From the NCBI GenBank assembly GCA_001940995.1, contig MSHC01000001.1:1-52065 (forward strand): DNA of 52,065 nt, read 5' to 3'. The translations under genes were made by a program, and so were the position numbers. The notes under the pieces are model-generated. The model had not been told where the DNA came from and did no database searches. It saw only the letters and a list, made by a program, of their open reading frames with translations. Shown in pieces: positions 40,587-49,185 of the stretch. Within the stretch, counting starts at the first letter, position 1, and each line of letters starts with the position of its first letter. This stretch comes from Ruminococcus sp. Phil15. Its GTDB lineage: Bacteria > Bacillota > Clostridia > Oscillospirales > Ruminococcaceae.

Positions 40587-41474
40587 ATGATAAAAATACG
40601 AATTCCCGCAACAAGTGCAAACCTCGGCGCAGGCTTTGACGCATTGGGTTTGGCGGTGAGCCTGTATAACTATGTCGAGATGGAGGAAAGCGACAGGGTA
40701 GAAATATCCACGACCGACAGTATCCCCGTGCCGACAGATAAAACAAATATGATATATGTTGCGGCAAGCGACCTCTATGAAGTCTGCGGTAAAGAGCTTA
40801 GCGGACTTAAAATCAAGCAGACGAATAATATTCCCATGACAAGGGGGCTTGGTTCGTCCTCCGCCTGTATCGTAGCGGGACTTGTTGGCGCAAACGAGCT
40901 TCTCGGCAGACCGCTGAGCGACGACGATATAGTAAATCTCTCCGCACAAATTGAGGGACACCCCGACAACACCGCTCCTGCGCTCCTCGGCGGTATCGTG
41001 ACAGCCGTGTTTGACGGCAGGAGAGTCCACTGGGTAAAGCAGGAGGTTTTCACAAAGCTGAAGTTTGTCGCAATAATCCCCGATTTTGAGCTTTCAACCT
41101 CAAAGGCTAGAGCCTGTCTGCCAAAGCAGATTGATTTTTCCGACGCAGTGTATAACCTCTCAAGAGCCGCGCTTTTCTCCTCGTCGCTTTTAACGGGCAA
41201 GTTTGAAAATCTGCGCACAGGCGTTGATGACAGACTTCACCAGCCCTACCGTATGGAGCTTATCCCGAACGCAAGAGAGGTTTTCGATATAGCATACAGC
41301 CACGGCGCTTATGCCGCATATATAAGCGGCGCAGGTCCTACAATTATGGCAATCGCAGACGAGAGCAACGAGTTTTTTGCAGGAAAGTTGAAATTCTCTC
41401 TCGAAAACGCAGGACTGACAGGATGGAAGGTCGTGGAGCTTAAAATCGACAACACGGGTACTACCATATTATAA
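40587..41474 (+). CDS. thrB: Homoserine kinase
   Basis: GHMP kinase that phosphorylates homoserine for threonine synthesis. The protein (295 residues) has RIPATSANLGAGFDALG near the start and the ATP loop PMTRGLGSSSA. AAAGG precedes the ATG at 40587; a longer frame to 40554 lacks support. It belongs with hom; no thrC is in view. azlC follows 17 bases later, so amino-acid export joins the same transcript. Confidence 0.95.
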   Translation: MIKIRIPATSANLGAGFDALGLAVSLYNYVEMEESDRVEISTTDSIPVPTDKTNMIYVAASDLYEVCGKELSGLKIKQTNNIPMTRGLGSSSACIVAGLVGANELLGRPLSDDDIVNLSAQIEGHPDNTAPALLGGIVTAVFDGRRVHWVKQEVFTKLKFVAIIPDFELSTSKARACLPKQIDFSDAVYNLSRAALFSSSLLTGKFENLRTGVDDRLHQPYRMELIPNAREVFDIAYSHGAYAAYISGAGPTIMAIADESNEFFAGKLKFSLENAGLTGWKVVELKIDNTGTTIL

Positions 41475-41491
41475 AGGATGAGTGACAAATA

Positions 41492-42202
41492 ATGTTCGCA
41501 AAATTCTTGAAGGGAATGAAGGACGGAATACCGATAGCGCTCGGCTACCTATCCGTTTCCTTTACATTCGGAATAAAAGCCGTCAGCGACGGACTTCTCT
41601 GGTGGCAGGCGCTTCTTATTTCAATGACAAATCTTACCTCCGCAGGACAGTTTGCAGGACTTTCGGTTATGGCAGGCGCAGGCTCGCTGGTTGAAATAGC
41701 CTGCACACAGCTTGTTATAAATATGCGGTATGCCTTGATGTCGCTGTCGCTGACGCAAAAGGTGGACAAGAGCTTTACAAGGCTCAAAAGATGGCTGTGC
41801 GGATTTGGTATGACAGACGAGATATTTGCAGTTGCAAGCGGTAAACTGCACAGCGTTACGGCAGGCTATATGGCAGGGCTTATCGCAACGCCGTTTGTCG
41901 GCTGGTCGCTGGGTACTCTGCTTGGAGCCGTCGCAGGAAACATTCTCCCCGCCGCAGTTCAGTCAGCCCTGTCCGTCGCAATCTACGGAATGTTCATCGC
42001 AATCTTCGTGCCGCCTATGAAAAAAGCAAAGCCGGTCGCAATCGTTGTCGCAATAGGCGCACTGCTAAGCTGTGCGTTTAGGTTTGTTCCGCTTATCAAG
42101 GAGATATCCTCGGGCTTCGCAATAATAATATGCGCAGTAGCCGCCGCAGGTCTGGGAGCATTCCTGTTTCCTATCTCAGATGAAGAGGAGGCGCATGCAT
42201 GA
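41492..42202 (+). CDS. azlC: AzlC-type branched-chain amino acid exporter subunit
   Basis: Integral membrane protein (236 residues) of the AzlC family, which with AzlD exports branched-chain amino acids. It has about six to seven hydrophobic segments and the AzlC signatures GIPIALGYLSVSFTFG, NLTSAGQFAG and INMRYALMSLSL. The stop overlaps azlD by four bases (ATGA). AAAGGATGA precedes the ATG. Confidence 0.93.
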   Translation: MFAKFLKGMKDGIPIALGYLSVSFTFGIKAVSDGLLWWQALLISMTNLTSAGQFAGLSVMAGAGSLVEIACTQLVINMRYALMSLSLTQKVDKSFTRLKRWLCGFGMTDEIFAVASGKLHSVTAGYMAGLIATPFVGWSLGTLLGAVAGNILPAAVQSALSVAIYGMFIAIFVPPMKKAKPVAIVVAIGALLSCAFRFVPLIKEISSGFAIIICAVAAAGLGAFLFPISDEEEAHA

Positions 42203-42519
42203 CAGCATCGGTATTCTTCAGGTATCTTATCGTAATGGCAGGCGTTACATATCTCATAAGAGCCGTACCGTTTGCGATGTTCCGTAAAAAGATAAAGAAC
42301 AAGTATGTAAAAAGCTTCTTGCAGTATGTGCCGTTTGCGGTTTTGAGCGCAATGACGATCCCCGACATTTTCTTTGCAACGGATATGCTCGTGTCCGCAG
42401 TCGCCGCACTAGCAGTCGCCGTGATACTCGCTTACAGAGAAAAGAGCCTCCTTACAGTGGCGCTTGTTTCCTGCGTTTCGGTGTATGCGGTCGAGTTTGC
42501 AGTAAGGCTTGTTTCTTAA
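42199..42519 (+). CDS. azlD: AzlD-type exporter subunit
   Basis: A 106-residue membrane protein with three to four helices and the AzlD pattern AGVTYLIRAVPFAMF and LQYVPFAVLSAMTIPDI. The start ATG overlaps the azlC stop (ATGA), so translation is coupled. Last gene of the hom-thrB run; a strong terminator follows. Confidence 0.92.
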   Translation: MTASVFFRYLIVMAGVTYLIRAVPFAMFRKKIKNKYVKSFLQYVPFAVLSAMTIPDIFFATDMLVSAVAALAVAVILAYREKSLLTVALVSCVSVYAVEFAVRLVS

Positions 42520-42538
42520 ATCTTATATTTATAATCAA

Positions 42539-42570
42539 ACGGCTGTGCCCTCGGGTACGGCCGTATTTTA
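42539..42570 (+). terminator. Terminator of the hom-thrB-azlCD operon
   Basis: ACGGCTGTGCCC and GGGTACGGCCGT pair over 12 bases with two wobbles, three-base loop, then ATTTTATT. Confidence 0.85.
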
Positions 42571-42609
42571 TTATATGCGGCGGCTTAAATATTTCGATGG
42601 TAAAATAGG

Positions 42610-42639
42610 TTGACAGAATGCGGTAAAAAGAAGTATAAT
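42610..42639 (+). promoter_or_regulatory. Promoter of ktrB-ktrA
   Basis: TTGACA at 42610-42615, 18-bp spacer, TATAAT at 42634-42639. A hairpin CATATCAT/ATGATATG (42692-42712) lies in the leader and covers the upstream ATG at 42710. Confidence 0.82.
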
Positions 42640-42745
42640 AAAAAGAAGTAAAACAAAAATGCAGAACTGCCTATATAACGGCGCATAGAAGCATATCATG
42701 TAAAATGATATGAGTTACATAGAGTTCTCAAGGAGAAGACTGCGT

Positions 42746-44080
42746 ATGATGAAATTCAAGCTGATAAAGAAAAGGCCGACTTCTTTCCAGGTAATTATTC
42801 TGGGATTTTTAGGCGTTATTTTATTGGGTACTTTTCTCCTGATGATGCCCGTATCCTGTCGGGCAGGAATATGGACGCCATTTTCAGACGCACTTTTTAC
42901 ATCTACTTCCGCAGTCTGTGTGACGGGACTTGTAGTCCATGATACAGTATCGTACTGGTCGGCGTTCGGACAAATCGTTATACTGTTCCTTATACAAATA
43001 GGCGGTATGGGAGTTATTACGGTTGCGGCCGTGATATCAATGATTTCCGGCAAGAAAATCTCCTTGATGCAAAGAAGCACCATGCAGGAAACGATTGCCG
43101 CACCACAGGTAGGAGGAATTGTCAGGCTTACCGGCTTTGCCGTCAAATACACTATAATAATAGAATTGATCGGCGCCGCAGCTATGGCTCCGGTGTTTTG
43201 CGGAGATTTCGGAGTTAAAGGACTTTGGATGGCTCTGTTCCATTCCGTGTCCGCTTTCTGTAATGCTGGCTTTGACCTTATGGGCGCAGATTCTCCTTTT
43301 TCTTCGCTTACAGAATATGCCGCACAGCCGCTTATTAATATAGTAGTAATGGCGCTGATTATTGTTGGAGGCATCGGCTTTCTTACTTGGGACGATATCA
43401 AAACGAACCGATGGCATTTCCATAAATACAGAATGCAGAGCAAGGTCATCTTGTGTACTACTGCCCTGCTGATTTTGATTCCCACAACTTATTTTTATTT
43501 CTGCGAATTTGAGTCGCTTACATTCGGAAAGAGAATGCTTGCCTCAGCTTTTCAGGCGGTAACTCCTCGAACAGCCGGATTTAACACGGTCGATTTAACA
43601 AGCCTGAGTGAAGCGGGAATGTTTATCATTATGATTCTGATGCTGATAGGCGGAAGCCCCGGCTCTACCGCAGGAGGTATGAAAACTACAACGGTTGCGG
43701 TCCTGTTTGCTACGGCAATATCCACCTTCAGACAAAAGGAGGATACCAACTTTTTCGGGAGGAGAATCGAGCATGGCGTGATAAGAAACGCAGCGACTAT
43801 TTTGCTTATGTATATAGTGCTGTTCTTTACGGGAGGACTGCTCATAAGCCGTATGGAAGGCATACCAATGACTACCTGCCTCTTTGAAACTGCCTCGGCG
43901 GTCGGAACGGCAGGATTAACATTGGGTATTACCTCTGAGCTTGGTACTGCGTCAAGGCTGATACTGATTTTGTTGATGTTTTTGGGACGTGTGGGCGGAT
44001 TGACGCTCATTTTTGCAGCTCTTCCGGATACAAAGAAAACGGGGTCAAGACTGCCCCAGGAAAAAATTACAGTAGGATAA
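42746..44080 (+). CDS. ktrB: KtrB/TrkH-type potassium channel subunit
   Basis: Membrane subunit of a K+ (or Na+/K+) uptake system. The 444-residue protein has four membrane-pore-membrane repeats; the filter segments can be seen as SAVCVTGLVV, SAFCNAGFDL, TPRTAGFNTV and SAVGTAGLTLG, each with its conserved Gly. I start at the ATG at 42746, after AAGGAG; the upstream ATG at 42710 lies in a hairpin. ktrA follows 16 bases later. No c-di-AMP riboswitch is seen in the short leader. Confidence 0.92.
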   Translation: MMKFKLIKKRPTSFQVIILGFLGVILLGTFLLMMPVSCRAGIWTPFSDALFTSTSAVCVTGLVVHDTVSYWSAFGQIVILFLIQIGGMGVITVAAVISMISGKKISLMQRSTMQETIAAPQVGGIVRLTGFAVKYTIIIELIGAAAMAPVFCGDFGVKGLWMALFHSVSAFCNAGFDLMGADSPFSSLTEYAAQPLINIVVMALIIVGGIGFLTWDDIKTNRWHFHKYRMQSKVILCTTALLILIPTTYFYFCEFESLTFGKRMLASAFQAVTPRTAGFNTVDLTSLSEAGMFIIMILMLIGGSPGSTAGGMKTTTVAVLFATAISTFRQKEDTNFFGRRIEHGVIRNAATILLMYIVLFFTGGLLISRMEGIPMTTCLFETASAVGTAGLTLGITSELGTASRLILILLMFLGRVGGLTLIFAALPDTKKTGSRLPQEKITVG

Positions 44081-44096
44081 GGAGAAAACCGCTAAT

Positions 44097-44744
44097 ATGA
44101 AAACAATACTTTTAATCGGACTTGGAAGATTCGGAAGACATATTGCCATTCGTTTGAATGAGCTTGGCCATCAGGTTATGGCAGTGGATTGGCAGGAAGA
44201 AAGAGTGAACGCCGTAATGCCGTTTGTGACCAATGCGCAAATCGGAGACAGCACAAATGCGGATTTTTTGGAGTCTTTGGGCATTGATAATTACGACGTC
44301 TGTATCGTAGCAATCGGAAACGATTTTCAAAGCTCTCTGGAAACGGCTTCCCTGCTGAAAGAACTCGGCGCAAAGATGGTCGTATCGAGGGCGTCTGGAG
44401 ATGTACAGGAAAAATTTCTCCTGCGCAACGGCGCCGACGAAGTGGTTTACCCCGAAAAACAGCTCGCCAAATGGACTGCGATACGTTACACGGCAGAGCA
44501 TATCCTGGATTATATAGAGCTTGACGATGAATATTCGATATTTGAAATCCCTGTTCCAAAAAACTGGGCAGGGCAAAGCATCAGACAAATCGACATTCGT
44601 AAGAAGTATAATATAAATATTATCGGAATCCGGAGAAACGGAAAGCTGGAGCTTGCTATTTCACCTGATATGGTTCTGGAATCGCAGTATACTATGATGG
44701 TGTTAGGCAGTAACGGGGATATCCAAAAATATTTCCATATATAA
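44097..44744 (+). CDS. ktrA: KtrA/TrkA-type potassium gating protein
   Basis: Cytoplasmic gating ring protein (215 residues) of the KtrB channel. The N-terminal RCK_N Rossmann domain has the IGLGRFGRHIA loop and the DWQEE acid; the C-terminal RCK_C domain (about 135-215) ends in the fold that may bind c-di-AMP. AAGGAG precedes the ATG. Co-transcribed with ktrB. Confidence 0.93.
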   Translation: MKTILLIGLGRFGRHIAIRLNELGHQVMAVDWQEERVNAVMPFVTNAQIGDSTNADFLESLGIDNYDVCIVAIGNDFQSSLETASLLKELGAKMVVSRASGDVQEKFLLRNGADEVVYPEKQLAKWTAIRYTAEHILDYIELDDEYSIFEIPVPKNWAGQSIRQIDIRKKYNINIIGIRRNGKLELAISPDMVLESQYTMMVLGSNGDIQKYFHI

Positions 44745-44761
44745 AGAAAGGACGTTTGATT

Positions 44762-45754
44762 ATGTATATCGCAAAAGAAGGCCGCTATCACAAAATGGTC
44801 TACAACCGTTGCGGAAACAGCGGACTAAAGCTGCCTGCTGTTTCACTCGGTCTGTGGAAGAATTTCGGTCACGGCTCAAGCCTTGCAAATGCCGAGCAAA
44901 TGGTGCATACCGCATTTGACCTCGGTATCACACACTTTGACCTTGCAAACAACTACGGCAATCCGTATAACGGAAGCGCAGAAGAAAACTTCGGCAGGAT
45001 TTTGCAGGGTATGAAGCAATACCGTGACGAGATGTGCATTTCAACAAAAGCAGGATACGAGATGTGGCAGGGTCCGTACGGGGACAAAAACGGTTCGAGA
45101 AAATACCTCACCGCATCGCTTGACCAAAGCCTTAAAAGAATGGGCATTGAGTATGTAGACATATTCTACCACCACATTTTCGACCCCGATACTCCGCTTG
45201 AAGAAACTGCGCTTGCCCTTGATAACGCAGTAAAGCAGGGCAAGGCGCTCTATGTCGGAATTTCAAACTATGACAGACAGCAGACAAGCGATATCATGAA
45301 GATTTTCAAGGAGCTAAAAACTCCGTTTATCGTAAATCAGCCGTCATACTCTATGCTCAACCGCTGGATCGAAAGCAACAAGCTCGACGAGTTTGCAACC
45401 GAAAACGGCATAGGTCTTTCCGTTTTCTCGCCGCTATATCAGGGCTTCCTCACAGACAGATACCTAAACGGAGTGCCGTCGGATTCGAGGGTCGGCAGGG
45501 GCGATACATGGATAGGAGATCAGCTTGACGAGAAGATGATTGCAAAGCTAAACGCTTTGAACGAGGTCGCCAAGAACCGTGGACAGAAGCTTTCACAGCT
45601 TGCACTCTCGTGGATTTTGTCGAATAAGGCGGTCGCTACTGTCATTATAGGAGCAAGCAGACCTCAGCAGATTGTCGAGAATGCCGCCTGTATAGAAAAG
45701 CTCGACTTCACAGCCGACGAAAAACAGAGGATAGAGGATATCCTTGCAATGTAA
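44762..45754 (+). CDS. Aldo/keto reductase
   Basis: NADPH-dependent oxidoreductase with a TIM barrel, about 330 residues. The tetrad can be placed: Asp and Tyr in THFDLANNYG, Lys in ISTKAGYE, His in IFYHHIFD. The WIGDQLDEKMIAKL and VIIGASRPQQI ends match the YghZ/AKR14 subgroup (L-glyceraldehyde 3-phosphate reductase). AAAGAAAGGA precedes the ATG at 44762. It follows ktrA by 17 bases and may share its transcript, but the functional link is not clear. A shared terminator follows. Confidence 0.92.
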   Translation: MYIAKEGRYHKMVYNRCGNSGLKLPAVSLGLWKNFGHGSSLANAEQMVHTAFDLGITHFDLANNYGNPYNGSAEENFGRILQGMKQYRDEMCISTKAGYEMWQGPYGDKNGSRKYLTASLDQSLKRMGIEYVDIFYHHIFDPDTPLEETALALDNAVKQGKALYVGISNYDRQQTSDIMKIFKELKTPFIVNQPSYSMLNRWIESNKLDEFATENGIGLSVFSPLYQGFLTDRYLNGVPSDSRVGRGDTWIGDQLDEKMIAKLNALNEVAKNRGQKLSQLALSWILSNKAVATVIIGASRPQQIVENAACIEKLDFTADEKQRIEDILAM

Positions 45755-45800
45755 CTCATAATGGCGGACTTGCCGCTTCAAACTCTTTCAGATATAATTT

Positions 45801-45841
45801 AAAATTCCCATACAGGAGATAAACCCTGAGTGGGAATTTTT
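45801..45841. terminator. Bidirectional terminator
   Basis: AAAATTCCCA (45801-45810) pairs with TGGGAATTTT (45831-45840), with A and T tracts. Serves the aldo/keto reductase and the minus-strand membrane protein that converge here. Confidence 0.85.
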
Positions 45842-45853
45842 GATTGAATAGCT

Positions 45854-46474
45854 TTATATATGCGTTACGATTGCGAGAATTGAAAAAAGTACGATACCGC
45901 CTATGATGCAGAGTATAAGCCTTTTCTGCCACTGCTGCCAGGTTTTCCAGCACTTTACCGTGTAGATTATGTCAAACAGCAGGAGAGCAGGGAATACGGG
46001 AATAAAAACGCCGCAAATCACCGTCCATACCATAGCGTGAAAGCCGTATTCGATATATCTATGGAATATGCCTATATCCATGCCTGTAAAGCCGCTTATC
46101 GGAATAGACAGATACACGGCGTAAAGCAGTGCGTAAAGAACAAAAAATCTCGTGCATTTTTTACCGTTGTCGCTTGACGTGTCGCCTATCATAACAGGCG
46201 GCTTGCCGCTTTCGAGCCTGCGGTCGATTATGTAGTAGATAGGGTAGCCGACAGAGAAAATCGCAAGCGCAATGGCTAAAATATTTCCCATAATCACATA
46301 GTCAAACCAGAAATCTCCGATAGGCACAACAATCGGGTATAGGTCGATGTAGCCGTACCAATCCGTGACGATGCCCTTTATACAGAGTATCAATCCCCAT
46401 ACGAGAAAAACAATGTACGGGATAAGCGATATCCATAGAACAACCGTTTTAATGTCAGGACGTTTCTTTGTCAT
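45854..46474 (-). CDS. Membrane protein of unknown function
   Basis: I do not recognise this 206-residue protein. It has about five hydrophobic segments (near residues 10-32, 52-78, 110-128, 145-170 and 184-205) with short charged loops, and no active-site motif. GGGAGGGATC precedes the ATG at 46474. Its own promoter faces the symporter promoter. It is alone on the minus strand. Confidence 0.78.
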   Translation of the reverse strand: MTKKRPDIKTVVLWISLIPYIVFLVWGLILCIKGIVTDWYGYIDLYPIVVPIGDFWFDYVIMGNILAIALAIFSVGYPIYYIIDRRLESGKPPVMIGDTSSDNGKKCTRFFVLYALLYAVYLSIPISGFTGMDIGIFHRYIEYGFHAMVWTVICGVFIPVFPALLLFDIIYTVKCWKTWQQWQKRLILCIIGGIVLFSILAIVTHI

Positions 46475-46501
46475 ACGATCCCTCCCCGGAGAATTTTTTA
46501 T

Positions 46502-46530
46502 ATTATAGCATACGTCTTAGTATTTCGCAA
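46502..46530 (-). promoter_or_regulatory. Promoter of the minus-strand membrane protein gene
   Basis: On the minus strand TTGCGA (46530 to 46525), 17-bp spacer, TATAAT (46507 to 46502) with TGC ahead. Confidence 0.7.
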
Positions 46531-46548
46531 GTGACAAGTGTCATTATA

Positions 46549-46577
46549 TTGACGGATATCCCATAATTTGATATAAT
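46549..46577 (+). promoter_or_regulatory. Promoter of the alanine symporter gene
   Basis: TTGACG at 46549-46554, 17-bp spacer, TATAAT at 46572-46577. A short TGACA-AG-TGTCA inverted repeat lies just upstream (46532-46543). Confidence 0.8.
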
Positions 46578-46644
46578 AATTGAGTGCGCTTCAAGCATAA
46601 GATGTACTATATGTAATGTAGATTTTGCGAAAGGTTTTGAACTG

Positions 46645-48060
46645 ATGGGAAAAATAATGGAGCTTATCGAAAAGCTCAACGACAATATTATATGGGGACT
46701 TCCTATGGTCGTTTTGATGGTCGGAACGGGTATTTTCCTGCTTTTCGTGACAAGGGGAGTCGTGTTCAGACGTTTCGGCACTGTTATGAAGTATACCCTC
46801 TGCACGCTCTTTAAGAAAAAGCAGGGGAACGACATGGACGAGGGAGAGATCACCCCGTTTCAGGCGGTATGTACAGCGCTCGCCGCAACAGTAGGCACGG
46901 GCAACATCGTAGGCGTTGCGCTTGCTATTGCAACAGGAGGGCCGGGTGCGGTTTTCTGGATGTGGGTTTCGGCGCTTGTCGGAATGGTCGTGAAGTATTG
47001 CGAGGTAACTCTCTCTGTCGCATACAGAAGTATAAACGATATGGGAGAAATAGTCGGCGGCCCTATGTACTACATAAAAAAAGGTCTGGGAATGAAAAGG
47101 CTCGCAGTGCTTTTTGCCGTGTTCGGCGCTCTTGCGTCCTTCGGTATAGGCGCAACAGTCCAGGCAAATTCGCTTTCCGCAGGAATAAATGCGTCCTTTA
47201 ATATTTCTGCAAGGGCAATCGGTATAATTGTCGCAGTCCTCGCAGGTATGGTGTTTATAGGCGGAATCAAGCGAATTGCAAACGTAACAGAGGTACTCGT
47301 TCCGTTTATGGCGATGTTTTATATTGTCGGCGCACTCGTCGTTCTAGCATTTAACATTACAGATATACCGTCAGCGTTCGTTTCTATATTCAGATCTGCT
47401 TTTACCGGCACAGCCGCAACAGGCGGTTTCTTAGGCGCAACGGTTATGTATTCCTGCCGTGTCGGAATGGCAAAGGGCGTTTTCACCCACGAAGCAGGTA
47501 TGGGCTCTGCTCCTATCGCACACGCCTCCGCATCGACAGACCACCCCGCAAGGCAGGGACTCTGGGGCGCATTTGAGGTTTTCTTTGACAGCATCGTAAT
47601 GTGTACTGTCACAGCTCTCGTTATCCTTACCTCGGAGCTTTGGCACGCAGACCCCATTATGAACGAGGGTACAATCAGCTCGCAGGCTTTCAATCAGGCG
47701 TTCAGCGGCGGAGAGTATATAGTGACTATAGGCCTTGCCCTGTTTGCGTTTGCTACAATTATTGCGTGGCACTACTACGGCGCAAAATGCGTCGAATATA
47801 TCTTCAAGGGCAACAAGACAGCAAAAACGCTGTATCAAATGGCGTATGTGGTGCTTGTCTATGTAGGATGCGTCGCTAAGATTGATACGGTATGGGAGCT
47901 TGCAGACCTCTTTAACGGTCTTATGGCATTCCCTAACCTTATAGCGCTTACCGCACTTTCGCCTGTAATATACCGCCTCACCCGTGACCTGTTTTCCGAC
48001 CCTCACACAATAAGACCCAAGAACAAAAGCTATGACGATATGCTCATCATAAGAGAATAA
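46645..48060 (+). CDS. AGCS-family sodium:alanine (glycine) symporter
   Basis: Membrane transporter (471 residues, about ten to eleven helices) that brings in alanine or glycine with sodium. The family signature AATVGTGNIVGVALAIATGGP, then WMWVSALVGM, FTHEAGMGSAPIAHA and the C-terminal helical run are all present. AAAGG precedes the ATG. Monocistronic: promoter upstream, strong terminator after. Substrate choice between alanine and glycine cannot be told from motifs. Confidence 0.94.
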   Translation: MGKIMELIEKLNDNIIWGLPMVVLMVGTGIFLLFVTRGVVFRRFGTVMKYTLCTLFKKKQGNDMDEGEITPFQAVCTALAATVGTGNIVGVALAIATGGPGAVFWMWVSALVGMVVKYCEVTLSVAYRSINDMGEIVGGPMYYIKKGLGMKRLAVLFAVFGALASFGIGATVQANSLSAGINASFNISARAIGIIVAVLAGMVFIGGIKRIANVTEVLVPFMAMFYIVGALVVLAFNITDIPSAFVSIFRSAFTGTAATGGFLGATVMYSCRVGMAKGVFTHEAGMGSAPIAHASASTDHPARQGLWGAFEVFFDSIVMCTVTALVILTSELWHADPIMNEGTISSQAFNQAFSGGEYIVTIGLALFAFATIIAWHYYGAKCVEYIFKGNKTAKTLYQMAYVVLVYVGCVAKIDTVWELADLFNGLMAFPNLIALTALSPVIYRLTRDLFSDPHTIRPKNKSYDDMLIIRE

Positions 48061-48068
48061 GCATTGAG

Positions 48069-48098
48069 CCGCCCCGCAGCAGCCTGCGGAGCGGTTTT
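48069..48098 (+). terminator. Terminator of the symporter gene
   Basis: CCGCCCCGCAG pairs with CTGCGGAGCGG (one C/A mismatch), CAGC loop, followed by TTTT. Confidence 0.85.
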
Positions 48099-48106
48099 GC
48101 TTTGTG

Positions 48107-48135
48107 TTGATTTTTAGCATGCGGTGTGGTATACT
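48107..48135 (+). promoter_or_regulatory. Promoter of the PfkB kinase gene
   Basis: TTGATT at 48107-48112, 17-bp spacer, TATACT at 48130-48135. Confidence 0.75.
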
Positions 48136-48203
48136 GTACCTAATCAGATTAAGGATTTAAAGGAAAATAACTGCGAAGCAATCATTAACGAAGGGGCGAT
48201 TTA

Positions 48204-49007
48204 ATGACAAGGATTACCGCACTGTCAACAATCTGTGCCGATATATTTGAGGACACGGGCGAAATTCTGCTCGGCGGCGAGGCACTCAATTTTGTAATGA
48301 ATATTTATAATGAACCTGATTTAAGGGTATCGCTTATAGGCGCAGTAGGCGGCGATAATATTGCTGATATCGCAACGAGCGCTCTTGAGAAAACTGACAT
48401 AGACATCTCCTGCGTGCACAGGATAGAGAACGGCGAAACCGCAAGCCACCTTATATCCCTTACAAAGGACGGCGACAGGTATTTTAAAGACGGTGCATGG
48501 AACGGCGGAGTTTACGAAAGCTATAAGCTTTGCCGGGACGATGCGCAGAAAATAATCTCGTCGGATATAGTGTATATAAACTTTCCAAGTCCGAATATGG
48601 AGGAGGTCTTGGAGCTGAAAAAACAGCATAGCTTTAAGCTTGCAATCGACTTTGACGTGTTGAGAGATTTTGAAAGCATAGCCGATATCTTGGAGTACAC
48701 CGACTTTTTCTTTTTGAGCGGAACGAGCGATATAGCGGAGCAGATTTGTGCGCTGTCGGAAAAACACGGAGGAATTTTCAATATGACCCTAGCTGAAAAG
48801 GGAAGCGTTACATACATAAACGGCAGGGAGTATTCGGTGAATGCGGTAAAGGTTCCGTCTGTTTTGGACACAACAGGCTGCGGCGACAGCTATCATGCAG
48901 GCTTCTTAGCGTCATACTCGAAGGACGGCGACATCATAAAAGCGATGGAAAAAGGCTCGCTCCTAGCTTCCGTTACCCTCTCGCATCTCGGAGGCTTCGT
49001 GCAGTAA
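48204..49007 (+). CDS. PfkB-family sugar kinase
   Basis: Cytoplasmic ribokinase-fold kinase of 267 residues. It has the opening GGEALNFVMNIY with the Gly-Gly hinge, AVGGDNIA, and the second signature DTTGCGDSYHAGFLASY with the catalytic Asp. Short length and gene order fit fructoselysine 6-kinase (FrlD) relatives, but fructokinase or other sugars are possible. AAGGGG precedes the ATG. No transporter or deglycase is adjacent, only a kinase remnant after the stop. Confidence 0.85.
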   Translation: MTRITALSTICADIFEDTGEILLGGEALNFVMNIYNEPDLRVSLIGAVGGDNIADIATSALEKTDIDISCVHRIENGETASHLISLTKDGDRYFKDGAWNGGVYESYKLCRDDAQKIISSDIVYINFPSPNMEEVLELKKQHSFKLAIDFDVLRDFESIADILEYTDFFFLSGTSDIAEQICALSEKHGGIFNMTLAEKGSVTYINGREYSVNAVKVPSVLDTTGCGDSYHAGFLASYSKDGDIIKAMEKGSLLASVTLSHLGGFVQ

Positions 49008-49008
49008 A

Positions 49009-49166
49009 TCCCCTACAACAAAAATAACCACAGCCCGAATAAAATTACCGTAGTCGGAATTGACGGTCTGGGAGGCGCAGGAAAAAGCACAATATCAAAA
49101 AAGCCAGCCGAGCGCCATTATGTCAGGGAATGTTCGGCGGATAAAAATGCAGACATAGTGCTGTAA
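49009..49166 (+). pseudogene. Collapsed uridine-kinase-like P-loop gene
   Basis: In the frame that follows the PfkB stop, the DNA reads ITVVGIDGLGGAGKSTIS, a perfect uridine-kinase-type P-loop, then at once PAERHYVRECSADKNADIVL and a stop at 49164-49166. In full proteins these two parts are the N- and C-terminal ends, so most of the middle has been lost by an in-frame deletion. No usable start codon is present. It is not expected to be active. Confidence 0.6.
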
Positions 49167-49185
49167 AATAACAGAGAGGAAAAGT

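Noticed and set aside
42715-43485. 256-codon minus-strand frame opposite ktrB
   Set aside because: Antisense shadow; its hydrophobic look mirrors the membrane gene on the plus strand.
47431-48120. 229-codon minus-strand frame opposite the alanine symporter
   Set aside because: Cys/Val-rich antisense shadow without start signals; it also crosses the symporter terminator.
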